Source of the DNA: an uncultured Allomuricauda sp.
GTDB taxonomy: Bacteria > Bacteroidota > Bacteroidia > Flavobacteriales > Flavobacteriaceae
Assembly: GCF_947499585.1 (NCBI RefSeq)
Contig: NZ_CANMOO010000003.1
Coordinates: forward strand, 186,001-250,000
DNA length: 64,000 nucleotides
Reading direction: 5' to 3'
Part shown: piece by piece, positions 40,915-49,927 of the stretch
Numbering within the stretch: the stretch's first letter is position 1
Layout of the letters: every line of letters begins with the position of its first letter
The notes under the pieces: model-generated
What the model was told of the DNA's origin: nothing
Seen by the model: only the letters and a program-made list of their open reading frames with translations
Databases searched by the model: none
Made by a program: the position numbers and the translations under genes

Positions 40915-43710
40915 ATGGATAAATATTCTTTTTTAAATGCTGCGCATACTTCATTTTTTGCGGAGCAATATGATAAATATCTAACGAGCCCAGATAGTCT
41001 TGAACCCAGTTGGAGGGCTTTCTTTCAAGGATTTGATTTTGGACTGGAGAGTTCGTTAGACGAGTTGGATTTGGCTTCCGAAAACGGGTCCGTAAGATTG
41101 GCTAATGGTCAAGAAGTAGAGATTCCGCAATCTTTGCAGAAAGAATTTCAGGTGATTCGTTTAATTGACGGATACCGCTCTCGTGGGCATTTGTTTACGC
41201 AAACCAATCCCGTTAGAGAAAGAAGAAAATATGACCCATCATTGGAAATATCCAACTTCGGATTATCAGATGGGGATATGGATATTGTTTTTGATGCCGG
41301 TAAAATTATTGGCATCGGACCAAGTTCCCTTAAAAATATTGTAGCCCATTTAGAACGTATTTATTGTGATGCAATAGGTGTGGAGTATATGTACATACGT
41401 ACACCAGAGCGCATTCAATGGATTCAAAATTGGCTTAATGTAAATGACAATCGACCTACTTTTTCTCCAGATGAAAAGAAAAATATACTTAGCAAGCTAA
41501 ACGAAGCAGTTTCTTTTGAGAGCTTTTTGCATACCAAATATGTTGGGCAAAAGCGTTTTTCTCTAGAGGGCGGGGAGTCGTTGATTCCTGCTCTGGATGT
41601 CATTATTGAAAAAGCGGCAGATGCAGGAGTAAAGCAGTTTGTGATGGGTATGGCCCACCGCGGACGTTTAAGTGTTTTGACCAATATTTTTGGCAAATCA
41701 CCAAAAGATATTTTTAGCGAATTTGATGGAAAGGATTATGAGGAAACCATCTTTGACGGAGATGTGAAATATCACTTAGGATGGACATCCAAACGTGAAA
41801 CGGATTCTGGGAAAATGGTCAATATGAACATTGCCCCCAACCCGTCTCATTTAGAAACTGTTAATGGTATTGTTGAAGGGATCGCACGTGCAAAGCAGGA
41901 CCATGACCATCAGGACAATGTTTCAGAAGTACTTCCAATTTTGGTGCATGGGGATGCTGCCTTTGCAGGGCAAGGCATAGTTTACGAGATTGTGCAAATG
42001 GCACGTTTAGATGGATACCACACAGGAGGAACCATTCACATTGTTGTCAATAACCAAATAGGTTTTACTACCAATTATTTGGATGCAAGGTCTTCCACAT
42101 ACTGTACGGATGTTGGTAAAGTGACCTTATCCCCGGTTTTACATGTAAATGCAGATGATGCAGAAGCTGTGGTGCATGCCGCTACCTTTGCTTTGGAATA
42201 TAGAATGCGCTACAAACGAGATGTGTTTTTGGATTTATTGGGGTACCGTAAATATGGGCACAATGAAGGAGATGAACCTAAGTTTACACAACCATTATTG
42301 TACAAGTCCATATCCAAGCATCCGAATCCAAGGGATATTTATGCAGAGAAGCTTATTTCTGAAGGAATTATTGATAAGGATTATGTAAAGAATCTAGAAG
42401 CTGAATACAAGAAAAATCTTGAAGAGGATTTATTGGATTCGCGGAAGGTTGAAAAAACAAAAATAACACCATTCATGCAAGATGAGTGGGAGGGGTTTAG
42501 TCAAATGGCTGAAGATGCTATGTTGGATTCAATAGATACTTCATATCAACTGAAGAAATTGGACCAAATAGCCAAAAGCATCACAGGTCTTCCGGAAGGA
42601 AAAAAATTCCTGAGAAAATTGGAACGCTTGGTAAGCGCACGAAACAAAATGTATTTTGAGGACAATCAATTGGATTGGGCCATGGGGGAATTATTGGCCT
42701 ATGGTTCGCTGATTGAGGAAGGATATAATGTCCGGATGACAGGTCAAGATGTGGAAAGAGGAACCTTTTCTCACCGTCATGCAGTTATCAAAACAGAAAT
42801 GCATGAAGAGGAAGTGGTCTTACTAAATGAATTGGGTGATAACCAAAATGGGAAATTCCATATTTATAATTCCCTACTTTCAGAATATGCAGTAATGGGG
42901 TTTGATTATGGTTATGCCATGGCAAGTCCAAAAACCTTGACTATTTGGGAGGCGCAATTTGGGGATTTCAGTAATGGTGCCCAAATCGTAATTGACCAAT
43001 ACCTTTCTTCCGCAGAAGATAAATGGAAACTGCAAAATGGATTAGTACTCTTATTGCCGCATGGATATGAAGGGCAAGGAGCAGAGCATTCTTCAGCGAG
43101 AATGGAAAGATATCTTCAGTTATGTGCAAAGGATAATATGTATGTGGCGGATGTAACCACTCCGGCCAATTTGTTTCACTTGTTGCGAAGACAAATGAAA
43201 GCTGGTTTTAGAAAACCACTGATTGTTTTTACACCCAAGAGTTTATTGAGGCACCCAAAAGTATTGTCAACTAAGGAAGAAATGGCCAATGGGAGTTTCC
43301 AACCACTTATAGACGATGATAAGGCCGCGGCTGCCAAAGTAAAAACACTGGTCTTCTGTACCGGTAAGTTTTACTATGATTTATTGAGTAAGAGAGAAGA
43401 GTTAAAAAGAGATGATGTGGCATTGGTTAGATTGGAACAATTATTCCCATTGCCAACAGAGGAGATGCGCAGCATTATCAAAAAATATAAAAATGCAAAT
43501 GATGTGGTTTGGGCTCAAGAAGAACCAAGAAATATGGGAGCTTGGGGTCATTTATTGATGCATTTAGATGAAGCAAAACAATTTAGGGTAGCATCCAGAA
43601 GATTTTACGGAGCTCCAGCTGCAGGAAGTGCAGTACGTTCCCAAAGAAGGCATGCTCAAGTTATAGAATATGTCTTTGACAAGACCAAAGACAACATGGT
43701 TAGAAGATAA
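40915..43710 (+). CDS. sucA: 2-oxoglutarate dehydrogenase E1 component
   Basis: A 931-residue thiamin diphosphate enzyme that decarboxylates 2-oxoglutarate in the TCA cycle. The N-terminal segment FLNAAHTSFFAEQYDKYLTSPDSLEPSWRAFFQGFD is typical of E1o, which contacts E2. The active-site region has GMAHRGRLSVLTNIFGK, NPSHLE, the ThDP motif GDAAFAGQGIVYE to NNQIGFTT and HRHAV. It starts 97 bases after a hypothetical gene and is 28 bases before sucB, so E1 and E2 form one unit; E3 is not in the window. Confidence 0.97.
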   Translation: MDKYSFLNAAHTSFFAEQYDKYLTSPDSLEPSWRAFFQGFDFGLESSLDELDLASENGSVRLANGQEVEIPQSLQKEFQVIRLIDGYRSRGHLFTQTNPVRERRKYDPSLEISNFGLSDGDMDIVFDAGKIIGIGPSSLKNIVAHLERIYCDAIGVEYMYIRTPERIQWIQNWLNVNDNRPTFSPDEKKNILSKLNEAVSFESFLHTKYVGQKRFSLEGGESLIPALDVIIEKAADAGVKQFVMGMAHRGRLSVLTNIFGKSPKDIFSEFDGKDYEETIFDGDVKYHLGWTSKRETDSGKMVNMNIAPNPSHLETVNGIVEGIARAKQDHDHQDNVSEVLPILVHGDAAFAGQGIVYEIVQMARLDGYHTGGTIHIVVNNQIGFTTNYLDARSSTYCTDVGKVTLSPVLHVNADDAEAVVHAATFALEYRMRYKRDVFLDLLGYRKYGHNEGDEPKFTQPLLYKSISKHPNPRDIYAEKLISEGIIDKDYVKNLEAEYKKNLEEDLLDSRKVEKTKITPFMQDEWEGFSQMAEDAMLDSIDTSYQLKKLDQIAKSITGLPEGKKFLRKLERLVSARNKMYFEDNQLDWAMGELLAYGSLIEEGYNVRMTGQDVERGTFSHRHAVIKTEMHEEEVVLLNELGDNQNGKFHIYNSLLSEYAVMGFDYGYAMASPKTLTIWEAQFGDFSNGAQIVIDQYLSSAEDKWKLQNGLVLLLPHGYEGQGAEHSSARMERYLQLCAKDNMYVADVTTPANLFHLLRRQMKAGFRKPLIVFTPKSLLRHPKVLSTKEEMANGSFQPLIDDDKAAAAKVKTLVFCTGKFYYDLLSKREELKRDDVALVRLEQLFPLPTEEMRSIIKKYKNANDVVWAQEEPRNMGAWGHLLMHLDEAKQFRVASRRFYGAPAAGSAVRSQRRHAQVIEYVFDKTKDNMVRR

Positions 43711-43738
43711 TTTACAAAAGCATTAAAACTAGAATAAG

Positions 43739-44962
43739 ATGGTTTTAGAAATGAAAGTCCCCTCACCAGGGGAATCCATTACAGAAGTAGAAATTGCAGA
43801 ATGGTTGGTGCAAGATGGAGACTATGTGGAAAAAGATCAGGCAATAGCTGAAGTGGATTCAGATAAAGCAACTTTAGAACTTCCTGCGGAAGAAAGTGGA
43901 ATTATTACACTAAAAGCAGAAGAAGGTGACGCTGTTGCCGTGGGTGAGGTAGTATGCCTTATAGATACTAGCGCCGCTAAACCAGAAGGGGATTCGGGTG
44001 CATCGCCTGCTGTTAAACAGGAAGCCAAGGAAGAACCGGTAAAGGTAGAAGCTTCAAAACCAGCTGAAGTTAAGAAAGAGACATATGCATCAGGAACTCC
44101 ATCGCCAGCTGCAAAGAAAATTCTTGATGAAAAAGGAATTGAGTCCGCTACGGTTTCTGGCTCAGGGAGAGATGGTCGTATAACCAAGGAAGATGCTGTG
44201 AAGGCGGTTCCATCCATGGGGTCACCAACAGGAGGGAGTAGAGGGGAGTCTCGTTCTAAACTTTCAATGCTAAGAAGAAAGGTTGCGGAACGTTTGGTTG
44301 CAGCGAAAAATGAAACCGCCATGTTGACTACCTTCAATGAGGTTGACATGTCGCCAATTTTTGAGTTGCGTAAGCAATACAAAGAGACTTTTAAAGAAAA
44401 GCATGGAGTAAGCTTAGGCTTTATGTCCTTCTTTACAAAAGCGGTTGTTCGTGCATTGGAGTTGTATCCTGCCGTAAATTCTATGATAGATGGCAAAGAA
44501 ATGCTGTCTTATGACTTTTGTGATATCAGTATAGCTGTTTCCGGTCCAAAAGGACTTATGGTTCCAGTTATTAGGAATGCAGAGAATTTAACCTTTAGAG
44601 GCGTTGAAGCTGAGGTTAAACGATTGGCCATTAGAGCTAGAGAAGGGGAAATTACCGTAGATGAGATGACAGGAGGTACCTTTACCATAACCAATGGTGG
44701 TGTATTTGGTTCTATGTTGTCCACACCTATTATAAACCCACCGCAAAGTGCTATTTTAGGAATGCACAATATTGTGGAACGCCCAATTGCTAAGGATGGG
44801 CAAGTGGTCATTGCACCTATTATGTTTGTGGCGCTTTCTTATGATCATAGAATCATAGACGGTAAAGAATCCGTAGGGTTCTTAGTAGCGGTTAAAGAAG
44901 CTTTGGAGAGTCCAGAAGAATTGTTGATGGATGGAAATGTGAAAAAGGCATTGGAACTATAG
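43739..44962 (+). CDS. sucB: dihydrolipoyl succinyltransferase E2 of 2-oxoglutarate dehydrogenase
   Basis: A 407-residue E2 component. It has one lipoyl domain (1-75) with the lipoyl-Lys in [13 protein letters not shown] and an Ala/Pro/Glu/Lys linker (about 80-115). A peripheral-subunit-binding domain follows (about 118-155, [14 protein letters not shown] to [11 protein letters not shown]), then another linker. The catalytic acyltransferase domain ends with [20 protein letters not shown], containing the HxxxD active site. It transfers succinyl groups to CoA in the TCA cycle. It is the second gene after sucA. Confidence 0.96.
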   Translation: MVLEMKVPSPGESITEVEIAEWLVQDGDYVEKDQAIAEVDSDKATLELPAEESGIITLKAEEGDAVAVGEVVCLIDTSAAKPEGDSGASPAVKQEAKEEPVKVEASKPAEVKKETYASGTPSPAAKKILDEKGIESATVSGSGRDGRITKEDAVKAVPSMGSPTGGSRGESRSKLSMLRRKVAERLVAAKNETAMLTTFNEVDMSPIFELRKQYKETFKEKHGVSLGFMSFFTKAVVRALELYPAVNSMIDGKEMLSYDFCDISIAVSGPKGLMVPVIRNAENLTFRGVEAEVKRLAIRAREGEITVDEMTGGTFTITNGGVFGSMLSTPIINPPQSAILGMHNIVERPIAKDGQVVIAPIMFVALSYDHRIIDGKESVGFLVAVKEALESPEELLMDGNVKKALEL

Positions 44963-44977
44963 TAACATTTCCTAAAA

Positions 44978-45000
44978 CTGTCATTCTGAGCTTGTAGAAG
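44978..45000 (+). repeat. possible degenerate REP-like fragment
   Basis: CTGTCATTCTGAGCTTGTAG, then AAG, resembles a short repetitive element often seen between convergent genes in Bacteroidota (core GTCATTCTGAGCTTGTCGAAG). Here it has a base change and no visible inverted second arm, and there is only one copy in the window, so its identity is tentative. It lies between the convergent sucB and protease genes. Confidence 0.35.
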
Positions 45001-45016
45001 GGGGGCTTGTGAGGTC

Positions 45017-45463
45017 TTACTTGTTTTTCAAAAACAAACACTTTTTATCGTAATCAATTACCGCTTTCCCTTTTTTAAGGACGTCACCGCCTATAATCCC
45101 ATCAACAGGTAAGGAATTATGAGAGGTTAATGCTTCGTTGACATGGATCAAATCGAACAAGACTATTTTTTGTTTGCCTTTTTTCCAATCTCCAATCCGA
45201 ATTTTGTTCTTACTTGATACCAAAGTTTCCATTTCTGTGGCTCCAGCCCCAGCTGCTTTAATATCAGAAACTTCAGAAATCATTTTAAAAAAATCAATTT
45301 TATCCATGCCAACGCATGTATTGGAAGCTCCGGTGTCTAGAATAAATCGACCAGAAACACCATTAATTTTAGCCACTATTTCAAAATGATTGGTTTCCGT
45401 CAAGACCAAAGGGATACGAACATAGCTTTTGGAAGACAGAAATTTTTTGAGGGATTTCATCAA
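45017..45463 (-). CDS. retropepsin-like aspartic protease (clan AA)
   Basis: A 148-residue single-lobe aspartyl protease-like protein. The catalytic motif is FILDTGASNTCV (D-T-G-A). A second conserved region, PVDGIIGGDVLKKGKAVIDYDKKCLFLK, has the hydrophobic-hydrophobic-Gly pattern that supports the active site in retropepsins, which work as dimers. There is no signal peptide, so it is probably cytoplasmic or membrane-associated. Relatives are widespread in Bacteroidota and have no firm substrate. ATG codons at 45463 and 45460 are equally possible starts. Confidence 0.8.
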   Translation of the reverse strand: MMKSLKKFLSSKSYVRIPLVLTETNHFEIVAKINGVSGRFILDTGASNTCVGMDKIDFFKMISEVSDIKAAGAGATEMETLVSSKNKIRIGDWKKGKQKIVLFDLIHVNEALTSHNSLPVDGIIGGDVLKKGKAVIDYDKKCLFLKNK

Positions 45464-45497
45464 CTATTTTTATTAAAGATAAACCTATTTTTGCTTT

Positions 45498-46265
45498 ATG
45501 GTTATAACGGATACGCACACACATTTATATAGTGAAGCTTTTGATGAGGATCGTGATACAATGATAAAAGCAGCAATTGAAGCTGGTGTGAAACGCTTTT
45601 TTATCCCTGCAATAGATTCCACCTATACCCAGGCTATGTTGGATTTGGAAGCTACGTATCCAGAAAACGTTCATTTAATGATGGGGCTTCACCCTACCCA
45701 TGTCAAAGAAAACTATGAAGAGGAATTGGCCCATGTGGAGAAGATGCTATCAGAAAGAAATTTTTATGCTGTTGGGGAAATTGGTATTGACTTGTATTGG
45801 GACAAAACTTTTTTAAGGCAACAACAGGATGCTTTCGTGCGCCAGATTCAACTTGCAAAAAAATACCAACTTCCTATCGTAATTCATTGTCGGGAATCTT
45901 TTGATGAAATTTTTGAGATTTTGGAACAGGAAAAAGGGGAAGACCTTTACGGAATTTTTCATTGTTTTACCGGTACTTTGGAACAAGCGCATAAAGCCAT
46001 ATCCTATAACATGAAGTTGGGTATTGGTGGAGTGGTTACCTTTAAAAATGGAAAAATTGATACATTTTTAAATGAAGTAGGGTTGCAACATATTGTGCTA
46101 GAAACAGATTCTCCTTATTTGGCTCCGGTTCCGCATAGGGGAAAACGAAACGAAAGTTCCTATATAATTAAGGTGTTGGAAAAACTTGCTATAGTGTATG
46201 GAATAGATGAAGAGGAGATAGCTTCAATAACAACGAATAATTCCAAAAAGGTTTTCGGTATTTAG
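45498..46265 (+). CDS. TatD-family metal-dependent hydrolase / DNase
   Basis: A 255-residue TIM-barrel hydrolase. Metal-binding motifs are VITDTHTHLYSEAFDED near the start, GEIGIDLYWDKT, PIVIHCRESFDEI, FHCFTGTLEQA and VLETDSPYLAPVPHRGKRNE, all typical of TatD/YcfH. TatD proteins are 3'-5' exonucleases or D-aminoacyl-tRNA-related hydrolases. It is seven bases before ansA and shares its strand, so the two are probably cotranscribed. Confidence 0.93.
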   Translation: MVITDTHTHLYSEAFDEDRDTMIKAAIEAGVKRFFIPAIDSTYTQAMLDLEATYPENVHLMMGLHPTHVKENYEEELAHVEKMLSERNFYAVGEIGIDLYWDKTFLRQQQDAFVRQIQLAKKYQLPIVIHCRESFDEIFEILEQEKGEDLYGIFHCFTGTLEQAHKAISYNMKLGIGGVVTFKNGKIDTFLNEVGLQHIVLETDSPYLAPVPHRGKRNESSYIIKVLEKLAIVYGIDEEEIASITTNNSKKVFGI

Positions 46266-46272
46266 AATTCAT

Positions 46273-47304
46273 ATGAAAAACAAAACAAACATTCTGCTCA
46301 TTTATACCGGAGGTACCATCGGTATGATCAAAGATTATAAAACAGGAGCGTTAAAAGCTTTTAATTTTGATGAGTTGGTCGGAAATATTCCAGAACTGAA
46401 TCAATTGGACTGTAGTATAAAGGGAATATCTTTTGAAGAACCTATTGACTCTTCTAATATGAATCCCGATCATTGGGCAACAATAGCGTCAATGATTGAA
46501 GATAATTATAAACTCTATGATGGTTTTGTGGTGCTGCATGGTAGCGATACCATGAGTTACTCTGCTTCTGCATTGAGTTTTATGCTGGAAAACCTTTCAA
46601 AACCAGTGATCTTTACGGGATCTCAACTTCCTATTGGTGATTTGAGGACTGATGCAAAAGAGAATTTGATCACATCCATTCAAATAGCAGCCTTAAAGGA
46701 AAAAGGAAAGCCGGTTGTGCAAGAAGTAGGACTGTATTTTGAATATAAATTGTATCGAGCAAATAGGACAACCAAGATTAATGCAGAGCATTTTGAAGCT
46801 TTTGCTTCCTTAAATCACCCACCTTTGGTTGAATCGGGTGTGCATTTAAAAGTTCATGATTCATACCTTGTTAAAAAGTCCCATAAAATAAAACCCTTGC
46901 AAGTCCATAAGAAAATGGATGATAATATAGCAGTATTAAAACTTTTTCCAGGACTTAATAGGTCTGTGTTAAAGGGTATTTTGAATATATCTGGATTAAA
47001 AGCGGTGGTATTGGAAACCTATGGAGCAGGAAATGCACCAATGGATAATTGGTTTCTAAATGAACTTAAGGAGGCTATTGACAGAGGATTACATATTATC
47101 AATGTAACACAATGTTCTGGAGGTGGTGTTTCAATGGGACATTACGAGACCAGTGAAAAGCTAAAAGAGATGCAATTGATTAACGGAAAGGATATTACGA
47201 CGGAGGCTGCCATTACCAAAGCTATGTACCTTTTGGGCAGTAATGTTTCCCGTAAACTCTTTAAGACAATTTTTGAAACATCGCTCCGCGGTGAAATGCT
47301 CTAA
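46273..47304 (+). CDS. ansA: type I L-asparaginase
   Basis: A 343-residue cytoplasmic asparaginase. The two Thr nucleophile motifs are LLIYTGGTIGMIKD and VVLHGSDTMSYSASALSFML, with FTGSQLPIGDLRTDAKEN between and ETYGAGNAP near the C-terminus. It hydrolyses asparagine to aspartate and ammonia. No signal peptide, so type I rather than the periplasmic type II. It ends 66 bases before the tRNA-Ser gene. Confidence 0.95.
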   Translation: MKNKTNILLIYTGGTIGMIKDYKTGALKAFNFDELVGNIPELNQLDCSIKGISFEEPIDSSNMNPDHWATIASMIEDNYKLYDGFVVLHGSDTMSYSASALSFMLENLSKPVIFTGSQLPIGDLRTDAKENLITSIQIAALKEKGKPVVQEVGLYFEYKLYRANRTTKINAEHFEAFASLNHPPLVESGVHLKVHDSYLVKKSHKIKPLQVHKKMDDNIAVLKLFPGLNRSVLKGILNISGLKAVVLETYGAGNAPMDNWFLNELKEAIDRGLHIINVTQCSGGGVSMGHYETSEKLKEMQLINGKDITTEAAITKAMYLLGSNVSRKLFKTIFETSLRGEML

Positions 47305-47337
47305 AATTAACGCCTCAAATTTTATTTACTAATTATT

Positions 47338-47369
47338 TTTTTGTTTATTGGGCAGCCTAACTATAATAA
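47338..47369 (+). promoter_or_regulatory. candidate promoter for tRNA-Ser
   Basis: A TTTTTTG run ending at 47343, followed after about 18 bases by TATAATAA (47362-47369), sits directly before the tRNA gene. The -33-like part fits; the -7 part is only a partial TAnnTTTG match. Confidence 0.3.
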
Positions 47370-47370
47370 T

Positions 47371-47458
47371 AGAGAGGTGGCCGAGTGGTCGAAGGCGCAC
47401 GCCTGGAAAGTGTGTATACACCAAAAGTGTATCGAGGGTTCGAATCCCTTCCTCTCTG
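47371..47458 (+). tRNA. tRNA-Ser (anticodon GGA)
   Basis: An 88-base class II tRNA. The acceptor stem is AGAGAGG with CCTCTCT. The D arm is GGCCGAGTGG. The anticodon stem CACGC/GTGTG encloses loop CTGGAAA with GGA at 47405-47407. A long variable arm lies between TATACAC and GTGTATC, and the T arm has GGTTCGAATCC. The terminal CCA is not encoded, and the discriminator base is G. GGA reads UCC and UCU serine codons. It lies between ansA and the exbB operon. Confidence 0.97.
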
Positions 47459-47536
47459 CTAGGTATTTTAATTTTTCAATTATAAAATTTTTATATCTTT
47501 AACATTATTAACTAACTAAATTTAAGTTTGAAAGAG

Positions 47537-48271
47537 ATGAAAAAAATATCCTCTACTCTGGCTGTAGCCGGAATGTTTGTTTTGGGAACTACGACTGCAT
47601 CAGCAGCTATGTTACAAGAAGAAGCTGCGGCTGAAGCTAGCAAAGGTTTCACTCAAGTGTTAAAAGAACAGTTTATCCAAGGAGGCCCTGCTTTCATGGG
47701 AATTGTACTTTTATGTTTGATTTTGGGATTAGCAGTTGCGATTGAAAGAATTATTTATTTGAATTTGGCCAGTACCAATACGGCTAAGCTCAAGCAACAA
47801 GTGGAAGATGCATTGGCTTCTGGCGGTATAGAAGCTGCAAAAGAAATATGCAGAAACACAAAAGGTCCTGTTGCTTCTATTTTCTACCAAGGATTAGATA
47901 GAGCTGGAGAAGGATTGGAATCTGCAGAAAAAGCTGTTGTTGCTTACGGTGGAGTTCAAATGGGTCAATTAGAGAAAAACGTTTCTTGGTTGTCTTTATT
48001 TATCGCTATTGCACCTATGCTTGGGTTTATGGGTACGGTAATCGGTATGATTGCGGCCTTCCAGAAAATTGCTGCAGTAGGTAACTTGAGTGCATCTTTG
48101 ATTGCAGGTGATATTCAGGTAGCGTTATTGACAACGGTATTTGGTTTGATCACTGCGATTATTCTTCAAATTTTCTATAACTATATTATTGCAAAAATCG
48201 ATAGTATCGTAAATGACATGGAAGACTCCTCTATATCTTTAATAGATATGTTGGCAGCACACAAAAAGTAA
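47537..48271 (+). CDS. exbB: MotA/TolQ/ExbB proton-channel protein
   Basis: A 244-residue protein with three membrane segments. The first, after an N-terminal region resembling a signal peptide, is FMGIVLLCLILGLAVAIERIIYL. The other two fall in VSWLSLFIAIAPMLGFMGTVIGMIAAFQKIA and GDIQVALLTTVFGLITAIILQIFYNYII, matching the TolQ/ExbB channel motifs (GLLGTVxGMI and ALxTTxxGL). The start ATG at 47537 follows GAAAGAG. It powers TonB-dependent transport with the two ExbD genes downstream; an unrelated membrane protein gene is inserted between them. Confidence 0.94.
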   Translation: MKKISSTLAVAGMFVLGTTTASAAMLQEEAAAEASKGFTQVLKEQFIQGGPAFMGIVLLCLILGLAVAIERIIYLNLASTNTAKLKQQVEDALASGGIEAAKEICRNTKGPVASIFYQGLDRAGEGLESAEKAVVAYGGVQMGQLEKNVSWLSLFIAIAPMLGFMGTVIGMIAAFQKIAAVGNLSASLIAGDIQVALLTTVFGLITAIILQIFYNYIIAKIDSIVNDMEDSSISLIDMLAAHKK

Positions 48272-48298
48272 TTACGAAATTTAAAACTATCGAGAGTC

Positions 48299-48736
48299 AT
48301 GAATAAATTAATAAAAATAGCGCTTATTGCCATTGGGTTGATAGCTGCAGCATTGTGGTTCTTTATGCCATCTGCAGATGATCCAGATGCAATAAATAGT
48401 GGCGCGATGAACTTCATGTTCATTATCATGTATATTCTGTTGGCCATCGCAGTGGTTGCAACAGTGTTTTTTGGACTTCAAAAATTGTTGGCCACACCAG
48501 GGAGTCTTAAAAAGGCATTATTTGGTATTGGTGGATTGGCAATTGTTGTTGCCATTTCTTACGGACTTTCTTCTGGTGAAGAAGCTAAAGAAGTTGCAGA
48601 ATCTATGTCAAATCTAGGAGCTACGGAAGGTACAGTTAAGAATATAGGTATGGGATTAAACGTATTTTTTATCCTTACTGTTATTGCTGTTGCACTTATG
48701 GTGCTTCCAGGATTGAAAAAAATGTTTGTTAAGTAA
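48299..48736 (+). CDS. four-helix membrane protein inserted in the exb operon
   Basis: A 145-residue integral membrane protein with about four helices: IKIALIAIGLIAAALWFFM, FMFIIMYILLAIAVVATVFFGL, ALFGIGGLAIVVAISYGL and MGLNVFFILTVIAVALMVLPGL. Between helices 3 and 4 is a periplasmic or cytoplasmic loop rich in Glu and Ala (SGEEAKEVAESMSNLG). Bases 28 and 12 separate it from exbB and the first exbD, so it is one transcript with them. I do not recognise a named family; a role in the ExbB/ExbD complex is inferred from position only. Confidence 0.8.
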   Translation: MNKLIKIALIAIGLIAAALWFFMPSADDPDAINSGAMNFMFIIMYILLAIAVVATVFFGLQKLLATPGSLKKALFGIGGLAIVVAISYGLSSGEEAKEVAESMSNLGATEGTVKNIGMGLNVFFILTVIAVALMVLPGLKKMFVK

Positions 48737-48748
48737 AAATATATAATT

Positions 48749-49357
48749 ATGCCTAGAAGAAAAGGAGCACCAGAAGTGAATGCCGGTTCTATGGCAGACA
48801 TAGCTTTCTTATTACTTATCTTTTTCCTGGTTACTACAACCATTGAGACAGATGCAGGATTAGATCGTATGTTGCCTCCAATGGATCCGCCAGAAGATAT
48901 TGATGTGGTTATTAAGCAGAAGAACATTTTTACTGTTAACATCAATAGAAATGGTCAGTTATTGGTAGAAGATGATTTGATGGATTTAAAAGATCTTAGA
49001 GCTGCTGCTGTTGCTTTTTTAGAAAATGGCGGTGACGGATCATGTAACTATTGTAAAGGTAGAAAGGATTTAGCTTCATCGGATAATCCGGAAAAAGCAA
49101 TTATTTCTCTAAAGAACGATAGGGAAACCAAGTATGCTACCTATATAACTGTGCAAAATGAGTTGGTTGGCGCATATAATGACTTGCGTAACCGTGAGGC
49201 TCAGCGTTTGTATGGTGATGATTTCACGAGTATGGAGGCAGAATATTTGAATCCAGAAACATCCAAAGCTGTACGTGATGATCTTAAGGACAAAGTAAAG
49301 CGCATTCAAGAAATGTTTCCTCAGAAACTTTCCGAAGCAGAAACATCAACTAACTAA
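48749..49357 (+). CDS. exbD: ExbD/TolR-family protein with extended C-terminal region
   Basis: A 202-residue ExbD-like protein with one membrane helix bearing the essential Asp (ADIAFLLLIFFLVTTTI, D17). The periplasmic domain is longer than E. coli ExbD by about 60 residues. It has a CxxC pair (C99, C102, SCNYCKG), and the C-terminal 90 residues are strongly charged with coiled-coil-like character. It forms the proton pathway with ExbB. The next gene is a second ExbD copy 11 bases later, so two different ExbD subunits are made together. Confidence 0.92.
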   Translation: MPRRKGAPEVNAGSMADIAFLLLIFFLVTTTIETDAGLDRMLPPMDPPEDIDVVIKQKNIFTVNINRNGQLLVEDDLMDLKDLRAAAVAFLENGGDGSCNYCKGRKDLASSDNPEKAIISLKNDRETKYATYITVQNELVGAYNDLRNREAQRLYGDDFTSMEAEYLNPETSKAVRDDLKDKVKRIQEMFPQKLSEAETSTN

Positions 49358-49368
49358 AGTATAAACAT

Positions 49369-49851
49369 ATGTCAAAGTTTGCAAAAAAGAAAGATGGTGA
49401 TTTGCCAGCAGTTTCAACTGCTTCATTGCCAGACATCGTGTTTATGTTACTGTTCTTTTTTATGACGGTTACTACGATGAAAGATAGTTCTTTGATGGTT
49501 GAAAACACGCTTCCTAATGCAACGGAAATTAAGAAATTGGAGAAGAAGGACAGGGTGATTTATATCTATGTGGGTAAGCCCACAAGAGAATATCAAAAGG
49601 TTTTTGGAACAGAGCCAAAAATTCAATTGAATGATAAATATGCCAGTGTGGATGAAGTAGGTTCTTATATTCTTGCAGAGCGTGCTAAGAAACCTCAAGA
49701 AATACAAAATGTATTAACTACTGCTTTAAAGGTTGATAAAGAGGCCAATATGGGTCTTATCGCTGATATTAAACAACAATTAAGAGAAGTAAATGCCTTA
49801 AAAGTCAACTATACGACTTACGAAGGAAATGCTTTTAATAATTTGCAGTAG
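49369..49851 (+). CDS. exbD: second ExbD/TolR-family protein
   Basis: A 160-residue protein of the same family. It has the helix LPDIVFMLLFFFMTVTTM with the Asp equivalent, followed by a periplasmic domain containing RVIYIYVGKP and IQLNDKYASVDEVGSYI. It lacks the CxxC insert of its neighbour. It is the last gene of the exbB-exbD-exbD unit and is followed by a terminator. The paired ExbD organisation is usual in Flavobacteriaceae. Confidence 0.92.
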   Translation: MSKFAKKKDGDLPAVSTASLPDIVFMLLFFFMTVTTMKDSSLMVENTLPNATEIKKLEKKDRVIYIYVGKPTREYQKVFGTEPKIQLNDKYASVDEVGSYILAERAKKPQEIQNVLTTALKVDKEANMGLIADIKQQLREVNALKVNYTTYEGNAFNNLQ

Positions 49852-49871
49852 GCAATAACTTAGATTTAGTC

Positions 49872-49906
49872 AAAACGTCCCAAATTATTAATTTGGGACG
49901 TTTTTT
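49872..49906 (+). terminator. Rho-independent terminator after the exb operon
   Basis: A perfect 15-bp stem (AAAACGTCCCAAATT with AATTTGGGACGTTTT), loop atta, followed by TT. It lies 20 bases after the second exbD stop and before the PorT-like gene. Confidence 0.92.
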
Positions 49907-49927
49907 GTTTAAAAACGACAACATTTC

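Noticed and set aside
43837..44496. A 219-residue open frame opposite sucB, rich in Ser/Thr/Ala/Pro
   Set aside because: Composition follows the antisense of the sucB linker; no start context, promoter or domain. Treated as a shadow.
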